Below are positions 42,894 to 52,959 of a stretch of DNA of 64,000 bases, piece after piece; positions within the stretch are counted from its first letter, which is position 1, and every line of letters begins with the position of its first letter. The notes below the pieces were generated by a model that was not told where the DNA came from, did no database searches, and saw nothing but the letters and a program-made list of their open reading frames with translations. The translations under genes were made by a program, and so were the position numbers. The DNA is taken from NCBI RefSeq assembly GCF_011064825.1, contig NZ_CP048751.1:2108001-2172000 (forward strand), written 5' to 3'. Source of the DNA: Brevundimonas mediterranea. Lineage in GTDB: Bacteria; Pseudomonadota; Alphaproteobacteria; Caulobacterales; Caulobacteraceae.

Positions 42894-45410
42894 TCAGACC
42901 GCCGCCGTCTTCTTGCGAGGGCGACGACGTTTGGCGCGCGCCGGGGGCGCCGGGGGCGTCGGGGGCGCTGTCAGGACGGCCAGGGCGGCGAAGGGCGAAT
43001 CCTTGGGCGGCTTCGGCGCGACGCCGGGCTTGTCGGGCTGGCGGGCGCGTTCGGTCTTCAGGGCGGCGATGACCTGTTTGGCCTGATCGGCGGTCCAGCC
43101 CAGGTCGATCAGGGCGGCGTCGGACAGGCGGCCGCGGTCTGCGGTATTGGCGGCGCGCAGATCGGCCATCTTCTCCAGGGTCTCGACGGGCGCCAGCCAG
43201 CGGCCGGCCGCGCGCAGGCCGTGGGCCGAGAGCAGGCGGGGCGAGGGCGGTTCGGGCGGCGCGGGGATCAGATCGGGCGTCGCGGGGATCAGGGGGGCGT
43301 CCAGGAAGGCCTGGGCGAAATGGCGGGCGCGGGGCTTCTGCAGGCCGGGCAGCCAGACGGAATGGGCGCCGACGCGGATGGCGAAGCTTTTCAGCGTGCG
43401 CCGCTCGACCTGGCTGAGGGCGGCCAGGTCGCGTTCGACGTCGCGACGGTCGATCAGGCCCCCGGCCTCGATCAGGCGGAAGGCGATCCCGCGGGGCAGA
43501 CCCTTGAGCGCGCCGGACTCGACCGCCTGACGCAGGCGGCGCAGGTCGCGCAGGGCGCGGCCGGCCTCGAACGCCAGCCAGGCCTCGATCCGACGCTTGG
43601 CGCGCTCGCGGGCGGGCGTCGGACCCAGTTCGCCCAGCAGGCGGACGGAGGGCGAGAAGGGATCGGCGCCGGTCGGCGTGGACTGGATCTGGGCGGTCAG
43701 GACGCCGCGCCACAGGACGGCCCCGTCCGGCGTGACGGCGAAGGCCTCGTCGGTCTCGGCGGCCAGACGACCCAGGCGGCGGTTGATCTCGGGCGTGACG
43801 GCGCGGACCGCCGCCTGGCGCAGGGTGCGGTCCTCCAGGGCGGAGGCGCCCTTCTCCATCTGGAATCGAACGCCTTCAAGCTGGCCCACCACCTGGCCCT
43901 CGACCGTCACCTCGCCGTCGTCGGCGACGCCCGCGAACGTATCCTCGCGGACGTTCAGGGCCCGCATCAGGGCGGTTGTGCGGCGATCGACGAACCGGGC
44001 GGTCAGCCGCTCGTGCAGGACGTCGGACAGGCGGTCCTCCAGCGCCCGTGTCTTGTCGCGCCAGCCCTGGGCGTCGTGAACCCAGTCGGGGCGGTTGGCG
44101 ATGTAGGACAGGGTGCGGACGGCCGAGAGCCGGGCCGACAGCTGGTCGATCTGGCCGTCGTCGCGATCCACGAAGGCGAAGCGCGGCGCCATCCAGTCGT
44201 CGGTCAGCCGGCCCCGCTTGCCGGTCAGGGCGTGGAAGACGTCCCTGGCCAGGCGGGCGTGCTCGTCCAGCGTCGTCTTCTGGAAGTCGGGCAGCTGGCA
44301 GGCTTCCCACAGCCGCATGACGGCGCCGCGCGAACGGCCGATGCGGGCCACTTCCTCGTCCTTGATCAGGCGGCGCAGCAGGGTCTCGTCCAGGGCTTCG
44401 GCCGTCAGGCTGAGGCCGCTGCGCTGGGGCGTGACCGTCAGGGAGCGCAGCAGGTCGGGCAGGGTGTCGAAGTCCAGTCTGGCGTTACGCCATTCCGCCG
44501 CCTCGACCGGATCGAACCGGTGCTCGACCACCTGTTCCACCAGATCGGCGTCCAGATCCTCGGCCTCGGCCGTGACGCCGAACGTCCCGTCGCGCAGATG
44601 GCGGCCGGCGCGGCCGGCGATCTGGCCGATCTCGTGGGCGTGCAGCCAGCGGGTCCGCCGTCCGTCGAACTTGCGCAAGCCAGCGAAGGCGACATGGTCC
44701 ACATCCATGTTCAGCCCCATGCCGATGGCGTCGGTGGCGACCAGGAAGTCCACCTCGCCCGACTGGTAAAGGGCGACCTGGGCGTTGCGGGTGCGGGGCG
44801 AGAGGCTGCCCATGACCACGGCCGCCCCGCCCCTCTGGCGCCGGATCAGTTCGGCGATGGCGTAGACCCGCTCGGTCGAGAAGGCGACGATGGCGCTGCG
44901 GCGGGGCAGGCGGGTCAGCTTCTTGGAGCCGGCGTAGGACAGGGTGGACAGCCGGTCGCGGGTCACGATCTCGACGTCCGGGACCAGACGGCGGATCAGG
45001 GGCTCCATGGTCCCGGCGCCCAGGAACATGGTCTCGAACCGGCCGCGCGCGTGCAGCAGCCGCTGGGTGAAGACGTGGCCGCGCTCGGGGTCGGCGACCA
45101 GCTGGATCTCGTCGATAGCCAGGAATTCCACCGACCGCTCCAGCGGCATGGCCTCGACGGTGCAGACGAAATAGTGCGGGCGCGGCGGGACGATCTTTTC
45201 CTCGCCCGTGATCAGGGCGACGGCGGCGGCGCCGCGCTGCCTGACGATCCGCTCGTAGATTTCGCGGGCCAGCAGCCGCAGCGGCAGGCCGATCATGCCC
45301 GAGGCGTGACCCAGCATCCGCTCGACCGCCAGATGGGTCTTGCCGGTGTTGGTGGGCCCCAGCACCGCCGTGACGCGGGAAGGGGCGAGGCCTGCGGACC
45401 GGTCGCTCAT
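42894..45410 (-). CDS. Suv3-like ATP-dependent RNA helicase
   Basis: 838 residues. Walker A is LGPTNTGKTHLAVERM (about 17-32), DEIQ replaces the DExH box (FLAIDEIQLV), and motif VI reads QIAGRAGRH. The family order GEVDFLVATDAIGMGLNMDV and the C-terminal Pro/Lys-rich tail match alphaproteobacterial proteins related to mitochondrial Suv3. It likely unwinds RNA, perhaps with a degradosome. Head of the helicase-S4-fdxA-carD block. ATG 45410. Confidence 0.93.
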   Translation of the reverse strand: MSDRSAGLAPSRVTAVLGPTNTGKTHLAVERMLGHASGMIGLPLRLLAREIYERIVRQRGAAAVALITGEEKIVPPRPHYFVCTVEAMPLERSVEFLAIDEIQLVADPERGHVFTQRLLHARGRFETMFLGAGTMEPLIRRLVPDVEIVTRDRLSTLSYAGSKKLTRLPRRSAIVAFSTERVYAIAELIRRQRGGAAVVMGSLSPRTRNAQVALYQSGEVDFLVATDAIGMGLNMDVDHVAFAGLRKFDGRRTRWLHAHEIGQIAGRAGRHLRDGTFGVTAEAEDLDADLVEQVVEHRFDPVEAAEWRNARLDFDTLPDLLRSLTVTPQRSGLSLTAEALDETLLRRLIKDEEVARIGRSRGAVMRLWEACQLPDFQKTTLDEHARLARDVFHALTGKRGRLTDDWMAPRFAFVDRDDGQIDQLSARLSAVRTLSYIANRPDWVHDAQGWRDKTRALEDRLSDVLHERLTARFVDRRTTALMRALNVREDTFAGVADDGEVTVEGQVVGQLEGVRFQMEKGASALEDRTLRQAAVRAVTPEINRRLGRLAAETDEAFAVTPDGAVLWRGVLTAQIQSTPTGADPFSPSVRLLGELGPTPARERAKRRIEAWLAFEAGRALRDLRRLRQAVESGALKGLPRGIAFRLIEAGGLIDRRDVERDLAALSQVERRTLKSFAIRVGAHSVWLPGLQKPRARHFAQAFLDAPLIPATPDLIPAPPEPPSPRLLSAHGLRAAGRWLAPVETLEKMADLRAANTADRGRLSDAALIDLGWTADQAKQVIAALKTERARQPDKPGVAPKPPKDSPFAALAVLTAPPTPPAPPARAKRRRPRKKTAAV

Positions 45411-45456
45411 GACCCCTGCAAGGTGGCGATGATCGCCGTGCGGCTCAAGGGCCTTT

Positions 45457-46068
45457 TCAGACTTCGGCGCAGCGCAGCCCCATCCGCACCAGCATGGACA
45501 GGCTGGTGGCCTGCATCTTCTGCATCACCTTGGCGCGGAAGATCTCGACCGTTCGGGGGCTGATGCTGAGGCTGATGGCGATTTCCTTGTTCGACTTGCC
45601 GTCGATCAGGGCCTCGAACACCTGACGTTCGCGCGGCGTCAGACTGGCCAGGCGGGACGTCGCCTCCTCGCGCGCCTCGCTCTCGACCTCCTGGCGCTCC
45701 AAGGCGGACAGACAGCCGCGCACGGCCTCGAGAATACGGTTCGGGTCGAAGGGTTTTTCGATGAAGTCGACGACGTCCGCCTTCATCAGCTGAACCGCCA
45801 GAGGCACCTCGGCGTGACCGGTGATGACGATCACGGGCCAGGTCTCGCCGCGCAATCGAGACAGATGACGGATCAACTCGGCGCCTTCCATCTGCGGCAT
45901 GCGCAGATCGGTGATGACGCAGGCCGTCTTTTCTTCGGGCAGGGCGTCCAGGAAGGCGGTGGCGCTGGGGAAGCCGCGGGCGCGAATGCCCTCGCCCCTC
46001 AGGAGCATCAATAGCGAATCCCGCAAGGCCTGATCGTCGTCGATCACGAAGACGGAGTGTTGAGTCAT
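45457..46068 (-). CDS. FixJ/NarL-type response regulator
   Basis: 203 residues. Receiver: DDDQALRDSLLMLL, phosphoacceptor Asp in CVITDLRMPQMEG, Lys in FIEKPFD. Output: LuxR/FixJ HTH (LTPRERQVFEALIDGKSNKEIA...SLSISPRTVEIFRAKVMQKM). Its ATG overlaps the kinase stop (4 bp), so kinase and regulator are coupled. FixJ-type proteins control microaerobic genes; here the target is unknown. Confidence 0.93.
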   Translation of the reverse strand: MTQHSVFVIDDDQALRDSLLMLLRGEGIRARGFPSATAFLDALPEEKTACVITDLRMPQMEGAELIRHLSRLRGETWPVIVITGHAEVPLAVQLMKADVVDFIEKPFDPNRILEAVRGCLSALERQEVESEAREEATSRLASLTPRERQVFEALIDGKSNKEIAISLSISPRTVEIFRAKVMQKMQATSLSMLVRMGLRCAEV

Positions 46069-47507
46069 GCGGCTTCGAGCTCCAAGACGGGAGAAAGACA
46101 GAAGGAGAAGGCCGCGCCGCCCAGCGGACTGCGGCCGACGGTCAGGACGGAGTCATGGCTCTCGATGATTGAGCGGGTGACGGACAGGCCCAGGCCCATT
46201 CCGCTCGCCTTGGTCGTGGTCATCGGCTGGAAGATCCGGTCCATCTGGTCCTCCGGAATTCCAGGACCATCGTCTTCGACGATGATCTCGTAACCTTGGT
46301 TTCCAAGACTGCGGCCGGTGATGCGCACCAGGCCGAGTTCGCGCCCCGCGACGGCGTCGACGGCGTTGCGGACCAGATTGTTGATCGCTTGCTGGAACTG
46401 GATGCGATCCGCCAGCACATGATCGCCGACGTCGCGCACATCGACGCGAATCACCACCCCTGTGTCCATGCGGATCAGGTCGAAGAGGGGGCGCAGGTCT
46501 TCGATCATCGAGGAGACGCGCTGGTCCGTGAGTTCGCGGGCGCCGGTCGAGACGAATTCGCGCATGCGGCGAATGATGTCGCCGGCCCGAATGAGCTGGG
46601 TCTTGGCCAGATCCAGGGCGCGGCCGGCGCTATCGCCCAGTGGCCCCGCCCGGGCGATGTCGGTCTGGCCTGCATGCAGATAGACCGTGGCGGCCGTCAG
46701 GGGCTGGTTCAGTTCGTGCGCCAGAGTCGCCGCCATTTCGCCCATGGAGTTCAGCCGCCAGCTCTTGCTGAGCTGGTTCATCAGGTCGCGCATGCGCTCA
46801 TTGGCGGCCGTGGTTTGCCGCTGGTCGCCGAGGGACAGCACCATCCGCTCGGGATCCACGCTCGGGGAAAGAAGGCTGGCGTGGATCGTCATGGGGACGA
46901 TCTCTCCGTCCGGCCGCCGCGCCAACCAGGATCCGGTCGCCGGAAGGGACAGCGGGGCGCCCTCGATCACGGCGGCGAGCGCGGTCGTGTCAAAATCGGT
47001 GGCGAAGGTGCTGAAGGGGCGAGATAGGGCCTCTTCAGGCGTGACGCCGAGCAGATCGGCGGCGGCCGGGGTGATTCGCAGAATGCGGCCCTCGCCGTTC
47101 AAGGTCACGACCGGAACGGAGGCCAGTATGCTGTCCAACAGGGCGCTGCGGCTGGCCAGACGGTGACAGACCTCCGCCATCACAAGGGCTACGGCGACGA
47201 ACAGGGCGGCGTGGACGACGGCGTTCGCAATCCCCTGTCGAGGCAGGATCAGCATGTCGGCGATGACGGACAGGACGATCGCCGTGAAGGTCGCCGGGCG
47301 CTGGGCCACCAGGGCGGTCGCCATCACCGCCGCCAGCATGGGCAGATAGTGGACGTGGCCGACAGTCTGGATAGTCAGGCGGAAAGCCGATCCAACCAAT
47401 ACGCACCCGGCGGCAAGCAAAAAGCCGCCCCAATACGTCCGGGCAAATCGAACCATAAGCCGGGGCAGAGCAGGTCTAGTAGAAGCCGCCGGTCGTGCTT
47501 GCATCAT
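46065..47507 (-). CDS. FixL-type sensor histidine kinase
   Basis: 480 residues. N-terminal membrane helices (about 20-115, DUF4118-like; GFLLAAGCVLVGSAFRL, HYLPMLAAVMATALVA), then a PAS domain (LLDSILASVPVVTLNGEGRILRITPAAADLLGV) and kinase core with HELNQPLTAATVYLHAGQ (phosphoacceptor His), NNLVRNAVDAV, EDDGPGIPEDQMDRIF and GMGLGLSVTRSII. I do not see the heme-binding His of true FixL in the PAS domain, so the stimulus may not be oxygen. The start at 47507 (MMQARP) is the first Met before the helices; no strong Shine-Dalgarno. Confidence 0.9.
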   Translation of the reverse strand: MMQARPAASTRPALPRLMVRFARTYWGGFLLAAGCVLVGSAFRLTIQTVGHVHYLPMLAAVMATALVAQRPATFTAIVLSVIADMLILPRQGIANAVVHAALFVAVALVMAEVCHRLASRSALLDSILASVPVVTLNGEGRILRITPAAADLLGVTPEEALSRPFSTFATDFDTTALAAVIEGAPLSLPATGSWLARRPDGEIVPMTIHASLLSPSVDPERMVLSLGDQRQTTAANERMRDLMNQLSKSWRLNSMGEMAATLAHELNQPLTAATVYLHAGQTDIARAGPLGDSAGRALDLAKTQLIRAGDIIRRMREFVSTGARELTDQRVSSMIEDLRPLFDLIRMDTGVVIRVDVRDVGDHVLADRIQFQQAINNLVRNAVDAVAGRELGLVRITGRSLGNQGYEIIVEDDGPGIPEDQMDRIFQPMTTTKASGMGLGLSVTRSIIESHDSVLTVGRSPLGGAAFSFCLSPVLELEAA

Positions 47508-47961
47508 GCGATATTTCGCATCTGCGAAACCATTGTCGTCACGTCCCTGCCGCTTTTTTGACCCAATCTCTATATCATTCCTGAAGTTAGGGAAAAGCAC
47601 GCATAATTAATTTTTGCGATCATGTTCGCCTGATGGGCGAAAATTCCCGTCGGCGCGGAGTGGGCCGCCACGCTTACGCATTCCTACCTAGGGTGCGGTT
47701 CAGAAATCATATTAATCATCATCTCATGGTTCCCGGGCAGAATGCAGATGCTCCGAGGTTGTTGATGTTCCCCGAAATCCTTCTCCAAAGCCCGTCGACG
47801 TCCAGGCGTTTGACCGACCCGCGCCAAGCGCAGGCCGGCGGATGTCCGGCGGTCGCGGCGGCTGCAGGCGGATCGGGATGCGACCTCGGGAGACTCCACT
47901 CGGACGGGTTCGCCGTCTCTGCGGATTCGATCTGATTTTTGCGATACCGAGGAGAGTACGC
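47508..47961. other. Intergenic region between fixL-like gene and mcp
   Basis: About 450 bp with divergent genes at each end, so two promoters. A dyad TTCGCA-TC-TGCGAA (47515-47528) lies just before the kinase start. AT-rich patches (ATAATTAATTTTTG, 47603-47616; CATATTAATCATC, 47708-47720) may belong to the che promoter. No gene is supported here. Confidence 0.5.
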
Positions 47962-49920
47962 GTGAAGTTGACTGAAAACATGCCGGTTGGGCGCAAGCTG
48001 TTCAGCGCGTTTGCGCTGGTGCTGGTCGCCATCGCCGTCATGGGCGCCGTCGTTGTGGCGAATCTATTGGCCCTCCAGAGCGCGGGCGAGGATCGCAGCA
48101 TTGAGAACGCCATGACCCGCGCCACGGCCCGGGCGGAATTCTATCTGGCCAAGCAGGAGAACGCCTATCGAGGCTACCTGCTCTCGGGCGATCCCTACTA
48201 CACCGAGCGACTTGACGCCCACCGCGCCAAATTCATCGCCGCCCTGGAAGAAGAGCGCGCCGGCCTGCCTGCGGATCGCACGGCGCCGATAGACCGGGCG
48301 ATCAAGGCGAACGCCGAATGGTACAAGAACGTCGTCCAGGTCGGACAGGTCCTGGTGCGCGAAGGCCGCGTGGAGGAAGCCGAGAACATGGTCGGGCGCG
48401 AAGGCGTCGCGGACACCTATATCGCGCCGGCGGAAGAGGCGGTCGATGAGCTGAAGGCCGCCAACGAAGCGGCGCTGGTGGTTACGCGCGACGCGCAGGC
48501 GACGGCGACCAAGAACGCCATGCTGGCGGTGATGATCGGTCTGGTCTCCGTTCTGCTGCTGTCCCTGGCCGTCGGTTTCGGCGTGACCCGCGCCATCGTG
48601 CGGCCGACGATGAGCATGATCGGCTATATGCAGAAGCTGATGGCGGGCGACACCTCGATCCAGATCGTCGGCGCCGACCGCAAGGACGAGTTCGGCAAGA
48701 TGGGCCAGGCGATCGTCGCCTTCCGCGACGCCGCCGTCGAAAAGACCCGCATCGAGGCCGAGGCCGCCTCGACCCGCTCGATGAGCGAGACCGAGCGTCT
48801 GGCCAATGAAGCCGAGAAGGCGCGCATCGCCGAAGAGGATCATGTCGCCCTGACGGCCCTGGCCGACGGCCTGGCCGCCATGTCGAACGGCGATCTGACC
48901 CACCGGTTCACAGCAGAGGTCGCCCCGCGCGCCGAGAAGCTGAAGACCGACTTCAACACCGCCATCGCCCAGCTGCAGCAGGCCATGAGCGTGGTGCTCA
49001 GCAATGTGGCGGGCATTCGCTCGGGCGCCGGCGAGATTTCGCAGGCCGCCGACGACCTGTCGCGCCGCACCGAACAGCAGGCGGCTTCGCTGGAGGAAAC
49101 GGCGGCCGCCCTGGACGAGATCACCGCCACGGTGAACAAGACCGCCTCCGGCGCCCGCCAGGCCTCGGACGTGGTCCAGGCCGCCAAGGGCGACGCGGAA
49201 ACCTCGGGCGTCATCGTCCGCGACGCCGTCTCGGCCATGCAGGCGATCGAGGGTTCGTCATCCCAGATCAACCAGATCATCGGCGTGATCGACGAAATCG
49301 CCTTCCAGACCAATCTGCTGGCCCTGAACGCCGGCGTGGAAGCGGCGCGGGCTGGCGAGGCGGGTCGCGGCTTTGCGGTGGTGGCCTCCGAAGTGCGGGC
49401 CCTGGCCCAGCGTTCGGCCGAGGCGGCGAAGGAGATCAAGACGCTGATTTCCGCCTCGACCACCCAAGTGGGCTCGGGCGTGAAACTGGTCGGTCAGACC
49501 GGCGAAGCCCTGCAGCGGATTGTGGATCGGGTCGCCGAGATCGACGGCCTGGTCACGGAGATCGCGGCCTCGGCCCAGGAACAGGCCGTCGGCCTGGCCC
49601 AGGTCAATACGGCCGTGAACCAGATGGACCAAGTCACTCAGCAAAATGCTGCGATGGTCGAGCAGTCGACCGCCGCCAGCCATTCGCTGGCCCAGGAGGC
49701 GGAAGCCCTGCAGACGTCCGTGGCCCAGTTCAAGGTCGGCCAGGGTTCAGAGGGTCATGCCGCCGCCGCCCGTCGCAGCCCGACGCCCGCTCGCCCCGCC
49801 CCTGCGCCTCAGGCCGCGCCCAAGCCCGTCAATCGCATGATCCAGGCCCTGAAGACCGTCGGCCGCGGCGGCGCCGCGCCCAAGGTCGAGGCCGATCCGG
49901 AAGGTTGGGAGGAGTTCTGA
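47962..49920 (+). CDS. mcpA: Methyl-accepting chemotaxis protein (McpA-like)
   Basis: 652 residues. GTG start (GAGGAG 6-7 nt upstream). TM1 ~12-34, a periplasmic four-helix (CHASE3-like) domain, TM2 ~184-206, then HAMP (RPTMSMIGYMQKLMAGDTS), a second HAMP-like region, and the signalling hairpin EIAFQTNLLALNAGVEAARAGE with flanking methylation helices. The C-terminus ends GWEEF, a tether for CheR/CheB. It is the first gene of the che operon, as mcpA is in Caulobacter. Confidence 0.95.
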   Translation: MKLTENMPVGRKLFSAFALVLVAIAVMGAVVVANLLALQSAGEDRSIENAMTRATARAEFYLAKQENAYRGYLLSGDPYYTERLDAHRAKFIAALEEERAGLPADRTAPIDRAIKANAEWYKNVVQVGQVLVREGRVEEAENMVGREGVADTYIAPAEEAVDELKAANEAALVVTRDAQATATKNAMLAVMIGLVSVLLLSLAVGFGVTRAIVRPTMSMIGYMQKLMAGDTSIQIVGADRKDEFGKMGQAIVAFRDAAVEKTRIEAEAASTRSMSETERLANEAEKARIAEEDHVALTALADGLAAMSNGDLTHRFTAEVAPRAEKLKTDFNTAIAQLQQAMSVVLSNVAGIRSGAGEISQAADDLSRRTEQQAASLEETAAALDEITATVNKTASGARQASDVVQAAKGDAETSGVIVRDAVSAMQAIEGSSSQINQIIGVIDEIAFQTNLLALNAGVEAARAGEAGRGFAVVASEVRALAQRSAEAAKEIKTLISASTTQVGSGVKLVGQTGEALQRIVDRVAEIDGLVTEIAASAQEQAVGLAQVNTAVNQMDQVTQQNAAMVEQSTAASHSLAQEAEALQTSVAQFKVGQGSEGHAAAARRSPTPARPAPAPQAAPKPVNRMIQALKTVGRGGAAPKVEADPEGWEEF

Positions 49921-49993
49921 TGATTCCGTCTTCAAAGGCTATTTACCAAAGCTGTGCCATGCATGGTCTTGGGGCAGACGAAGGGAACTTCTC

Positions 49994-50296
49994 ATGACGG
50001 ACGCCATCGTGCTGGCGACGGTGCTGGATATGAATGCGGCCGAGCCTTTGAAGGCGGAGCTGCTGGCGCGACGGGGTCAGCCGGTCACGCTGGACGCCTC
50101 GAACGTCGAGCGTCTGGGCGGTCTCTGCCTGCAGGTGTTGTTGTCGGCCCGCAAGACCTGGGCCGCCGACGGCGTCGATCTGACGATCACGCCTCAATCC
50201 CAAGGTTTTTCCGAACAGTGGACCGCCTTCGGCGCGTCCGAAACCAATGTCCCCGACCCCCTTGCCCAAGATCCCCTTGAAGGAGCTCTCGCGTGA
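49994..50296 (+). CDS. cheX: STAS-domain protein, CheX position
   Basis: 100 residues of STAS fold: IVLATVLDMNAAEPLKAELLARRGQPV and VTLDASNVERLGGLCLQVLL, where the Ser/Thr phosphorylation position appears absent (LGGL). In the Caulobacter cluster the gene at this position is called cheX; it is not the CheX phosphatase of other bacteria. Stop overlaps the cheY GTG (4 bp). Confidence 0.85.
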   Translation: MTDAIVLATVLDMNAAEPLKAELLARRGQPVTLDASNVERLGGLCLQVLLSARKTWAADGVDLTITPQSQGFSEQWTAFGASETNVPDPLAQDPLEGALA

Positions 50297-50658
50297 AAAA
50301 GACAGTCCTGACCGTCGATGATTCCCGCACCATGCGCGACATGCTGCTGATGGCCCTGGAGGACGCGGGTTACACCGTGATCCAGGCCGTCGACGGCATT
50401 GATGGTCTGGAGACCCTGGCCGCGCAAGGCGCGGACGTGGTCATCACCGACATCAACATGCCCCGCATGGACGGCTTCGGCTTCATCGAAGGCATGCGCG
50501 CCGATCCGAACCACCGGACCACCCCATGCCTGGTGCTGACGACCGAGAGCGACGCCGAGAAGAAGGCCCGCGCCCGCGCCGCCGGCGCCACCGGCTGGAT
50601 CGTCAAGCCGTTCGATCCCGTCAAGCTTGTCGACGCCGTCCGCCGCGTCGCGGCCTAA
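50293..50658 (+). CDS. cheY: Chemotaxis response regulator CheY-I
   Basis: 121 residues, a bare receiver. VDDSRTMRD acidic pocket, phosphoacceptor in VVITDINMPRMDGFGF, Thr in LVLTTES, Lys in IVKPFD. GTG start overlaps cheX stop. It should be phosphorylated by CheA and act on the flagellar motor or as a phosphate sink. Confidence 0.96.
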   Translation: MKKTVLTVDDSRTMRDMLLMALEDAGYTVIQAVDGIDGLETLAAQGADVVITDINMPRMDGFGFIEGMRADPNHRTTPCLVLTTESDAEKKARARAAGATGWIVKPFDPVKLVDAVRRVAA

Positions 50659-50685
50659 CCCTCACAGATCGATCGGCCGCAAGCC

Positions 50686-52956
50686 ATGGACGCCTTCGAA
50701 GCCATCAAAGCCACCTTCTTCCAGGAATGCGACGAACTGCTCGCGGAACTGGAATCGAAGCTGATGCTGCTGGAACAGGGTCAGACCGACCTTGAAACCA
50801 TCAACGCCGTCTTCCGCGCCGTTCACTCGGTGAAGGGTGGGGCGGGGGCGTTTGGTCTGGAGGCTCTGGTCCGTTTCGCCCACGTCTTCGAAACGCTGAT
50901 GGACGAGCTGCGCGCCGGTCGCAAGCCGTGCGACACGGTGACGATCAAGACCCTGCTGCGCGCCTCCGACGTGCTGGCCGATCATATCCAGGCCGCGCAA
51001 GGCCTGGCCCCACCGGTCGACGAGGAGCGTTCGGCCGGTCTGGTTCACGAACTGGAACTGCTGACCCACGGCGGCGAGGCGCCGCCGGTGGTCGAGGAGG
51101 ACGAAGACGACTTCGGCTTCGTGCCGATGGCCTTCGACGTCCCGCTGGACGAACCCCTGCCGTCCCTCGGCGAGCCTGAAGCCGTCGCAGCCGAGGCCCA
51201 GACGGGCTGGCGCATACTATTCAAGCCCCATGGCCGCATGTACGGCAGCGCCAACGAAGCCGGCCTGTTGCTGCGCGAACTGGGCCGGCTGGGACCGATC
51301 ACGGTGTCGGTGGAAGACAGCGCGCTGCCGACGCTGGACGTGCTGGTCGCCGAGGACGGCTATCTGACCTGGACCATCGATCTGACCGCGGCGATCGAAG
51401 AGAAGGTCGTGCGCGAGGTGTTCGACTTCGTCGAGGCCGACTGCGACCTGACGATCTCGCCCCTGGGCGGCGGATCGGAACCGGTCCTCGTCTTCGAGGA
51501 AGAGCCGCCGGCGGTGCTGCCCGCCAGCGACGAACTGGATATCGCGGCCCTGCTGGCCAAGGCCGCAGGCGACGCGCCCGCCGTCGAACAACCGACCCCC
51601 GACGCTGTCGCACCCGCCCCAGCCCTCGAAGCCGTCGCCCCGGCCCCGGTTCCCGCTCCGGCCGCTCCGGCCCCCGCTCCCGCTCCGGTCGCCGCCGCCC
51701 CGGCGCCGGCCGCGCCGATTCCGCCCGCCCAGGTCGCGGCGCCCGTCGCGCCCGCCCCTGTCACCATCCGCGTCGATCTGGACCGGGTCGATCGCCTGAT
51801 CAATGTGGTCGGCGAACTGGTCATCCAGCAGGCCATGCTGTCGCAACGCGTGCTGGAAAGCGGCCTGGCCCGCTCGTCCGGCATCGCCCTGGGCCTGGAA
51901 GACCTCGAGCTTCTGACGCGCGAGATCCAGGACAGCGTCATGGCCATTCGCGCCCAGCCGGTGAAGTCGGTGTTCCAGCGCATGCCGCGCCTGGTCCGCG
52001 AAGTCGCCGACATGGTCTCCAAACAGGTTCGTCTGGTCACCGCCGGCGAGGACACCGAGGTCGACAAGACCGTGGTCGAACGCCTGGCCGAGCCCATCAC
52101 CCACATGCTGCGCAACGCCATCGACCACGGCCTGGAGACGCCCGACGAGCGGATCGCCGCCGGCAAGACGGCCGAGGGCACGGTTCGCCTGGCCGCCCTG
52201 CACCGGTCCGGCCGCATCGTCATCGAAATCTCCGACGACGGGCGCGGCATCAATCGCGAACGGGTCAAGAAGATCGCCATCGACAAGGGGCTGGTCGCGC
52301 CTGACGCCGCCCTGACCGACGAGCAGATCGACAATCTGATCTTCCTGCCCGGTTTCTCGACCGCCGCCGTGGTGTCCGACATCTCGGGCCGCGGCGTGGG
52401 CATGGACGTGGTCAAGCGCTCGATCCAGGCCCTGGGCGGCCGCATCTCGATCAGTTCGGTTCCGGGCAAGGGGTCGACCTTCACCCTCAGCCTGCCGCTG
52501 ACCCTGGCGGTGCTGGACGGCATGGTGGTGTCCGCCGCCGACCAGATCCTGATCGCCCCGCTGCCGGCCATCGTCGAAAGCCTGACGCCGCAAGAAGGCG
52601 ACCTGCATTATGTCGGCGGGGTCGATCCGGTGATCCGCTTCCGCGACCGCTTCCTGCCCCTGATCGATGTGGCGATGACCATGGGCTTCCGCGACACCCC
52701 GGTGGTTCCGTCCGAAGGCGTCGCCGTGGTCGTCGAGACCGAGGGCGGCCAACAGGCGGCCCTGCTGTTCGACGCCATCCAGGGCCAGCGCCAGGTCGTG
52801 ATCAAGAGCCTCGAGACCAACTACCAGCAGGTGGAGGGCATCGCCGCCGCCACCATCCTGGGCGACGGTCGCGTGGCCCTGATCCTCGACGTGGACGTCC
52901 TGGTCACAGACATGCGCCGCCGATCTTCCCGCCCCGATTTCAAGCTTGCGAGCTGA
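50686..52956 (+). CDS. cheA: Chemotaxis histidine kinase CheA
   Basis: 756 residues. P1 HPt with His47 (AVHSVKGGAGAFG), a long Pro/Ala-rich linker (about 300-360), P3 dimerisation (DLDRVDRLINVVGELVI), P4 ATPase with HMLRNAIDHGLE and DISGRGVGMDVV, and P5 CheW-like domain (MVVSAADQILIAPLPAIVES). P2 region is diverged. Standard domain order for che cluster I. 27 nt behind cheY. Confidence 0.97.
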   Translation: MDAFEAIKATFFQECDELLAELESKLMLLEQGQTDLETINAVFRAVHSVKGGAGAFGLEALVRFAHVFETLMDELRAGRKPCDTVTIKTLLRASDVLADHIQAAQGLAPPVDEERSAGLVHELELLTHGGEAPPVVEEDEDDFGFVPMAFDVPLDEPLPSLGEPEAVAAEAQTGWRILFKPHGRMYGSANEAGLLLRELGRLGPITVSVEDSALPTLDVLVAEDGYLTWTIDLTAAIEEKVVREVFDFVEADCDLTISPLGGGSEPVLVFEEEPPAVLPASDELDIAALLAKAAGDAPAVEQPTPDAVAPAPALEAVAPAPVPAPAAPAPAPAPVAAAPAPAAPIPPAQVAAPVAPAPVTIRVDLDRVDRLINVVGELVIQQAMLSQRVLESGLARSSGIALGLEDLELLTREIQDSVMAIRAQPVKSVFQRMPRLVREVADMVSKQVRLVTAGEDTEVDKTVVERLAEPITHMLRNAIDHGLETPDERIAAGKTAEGTVRLAALHRSGRIVIEISDDGRGINRERVKKIAIDKGLVAPDAALTDEQIDNLIFLPGFSTAAVVSDISGRGVGMDVVKRSIQALGGRISISSVPGKGSTFTLSLPLTLAVLDGMVVSAADQILIAPLPAIVESLTPQEGDLHYVGGVDPVIRFRDRFLPLIDVAMTMGFRDTPVVPSEGVAVVVETEGGQQAALLFDAIQGQRQVVIKSLETNYQQVEGIAAATILGDGRVALILDVDVLVTDMRRRSSRPDFKLAS

Positions 52957-52959
52957 GCC

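Noticed and set aside
43221..45563. 780-codon plus-strand frame opposite the helicase
   Set aside because: Antisense to Walker A, DEIQ and motif VI of a full-length helicase; no protein-like motifs.
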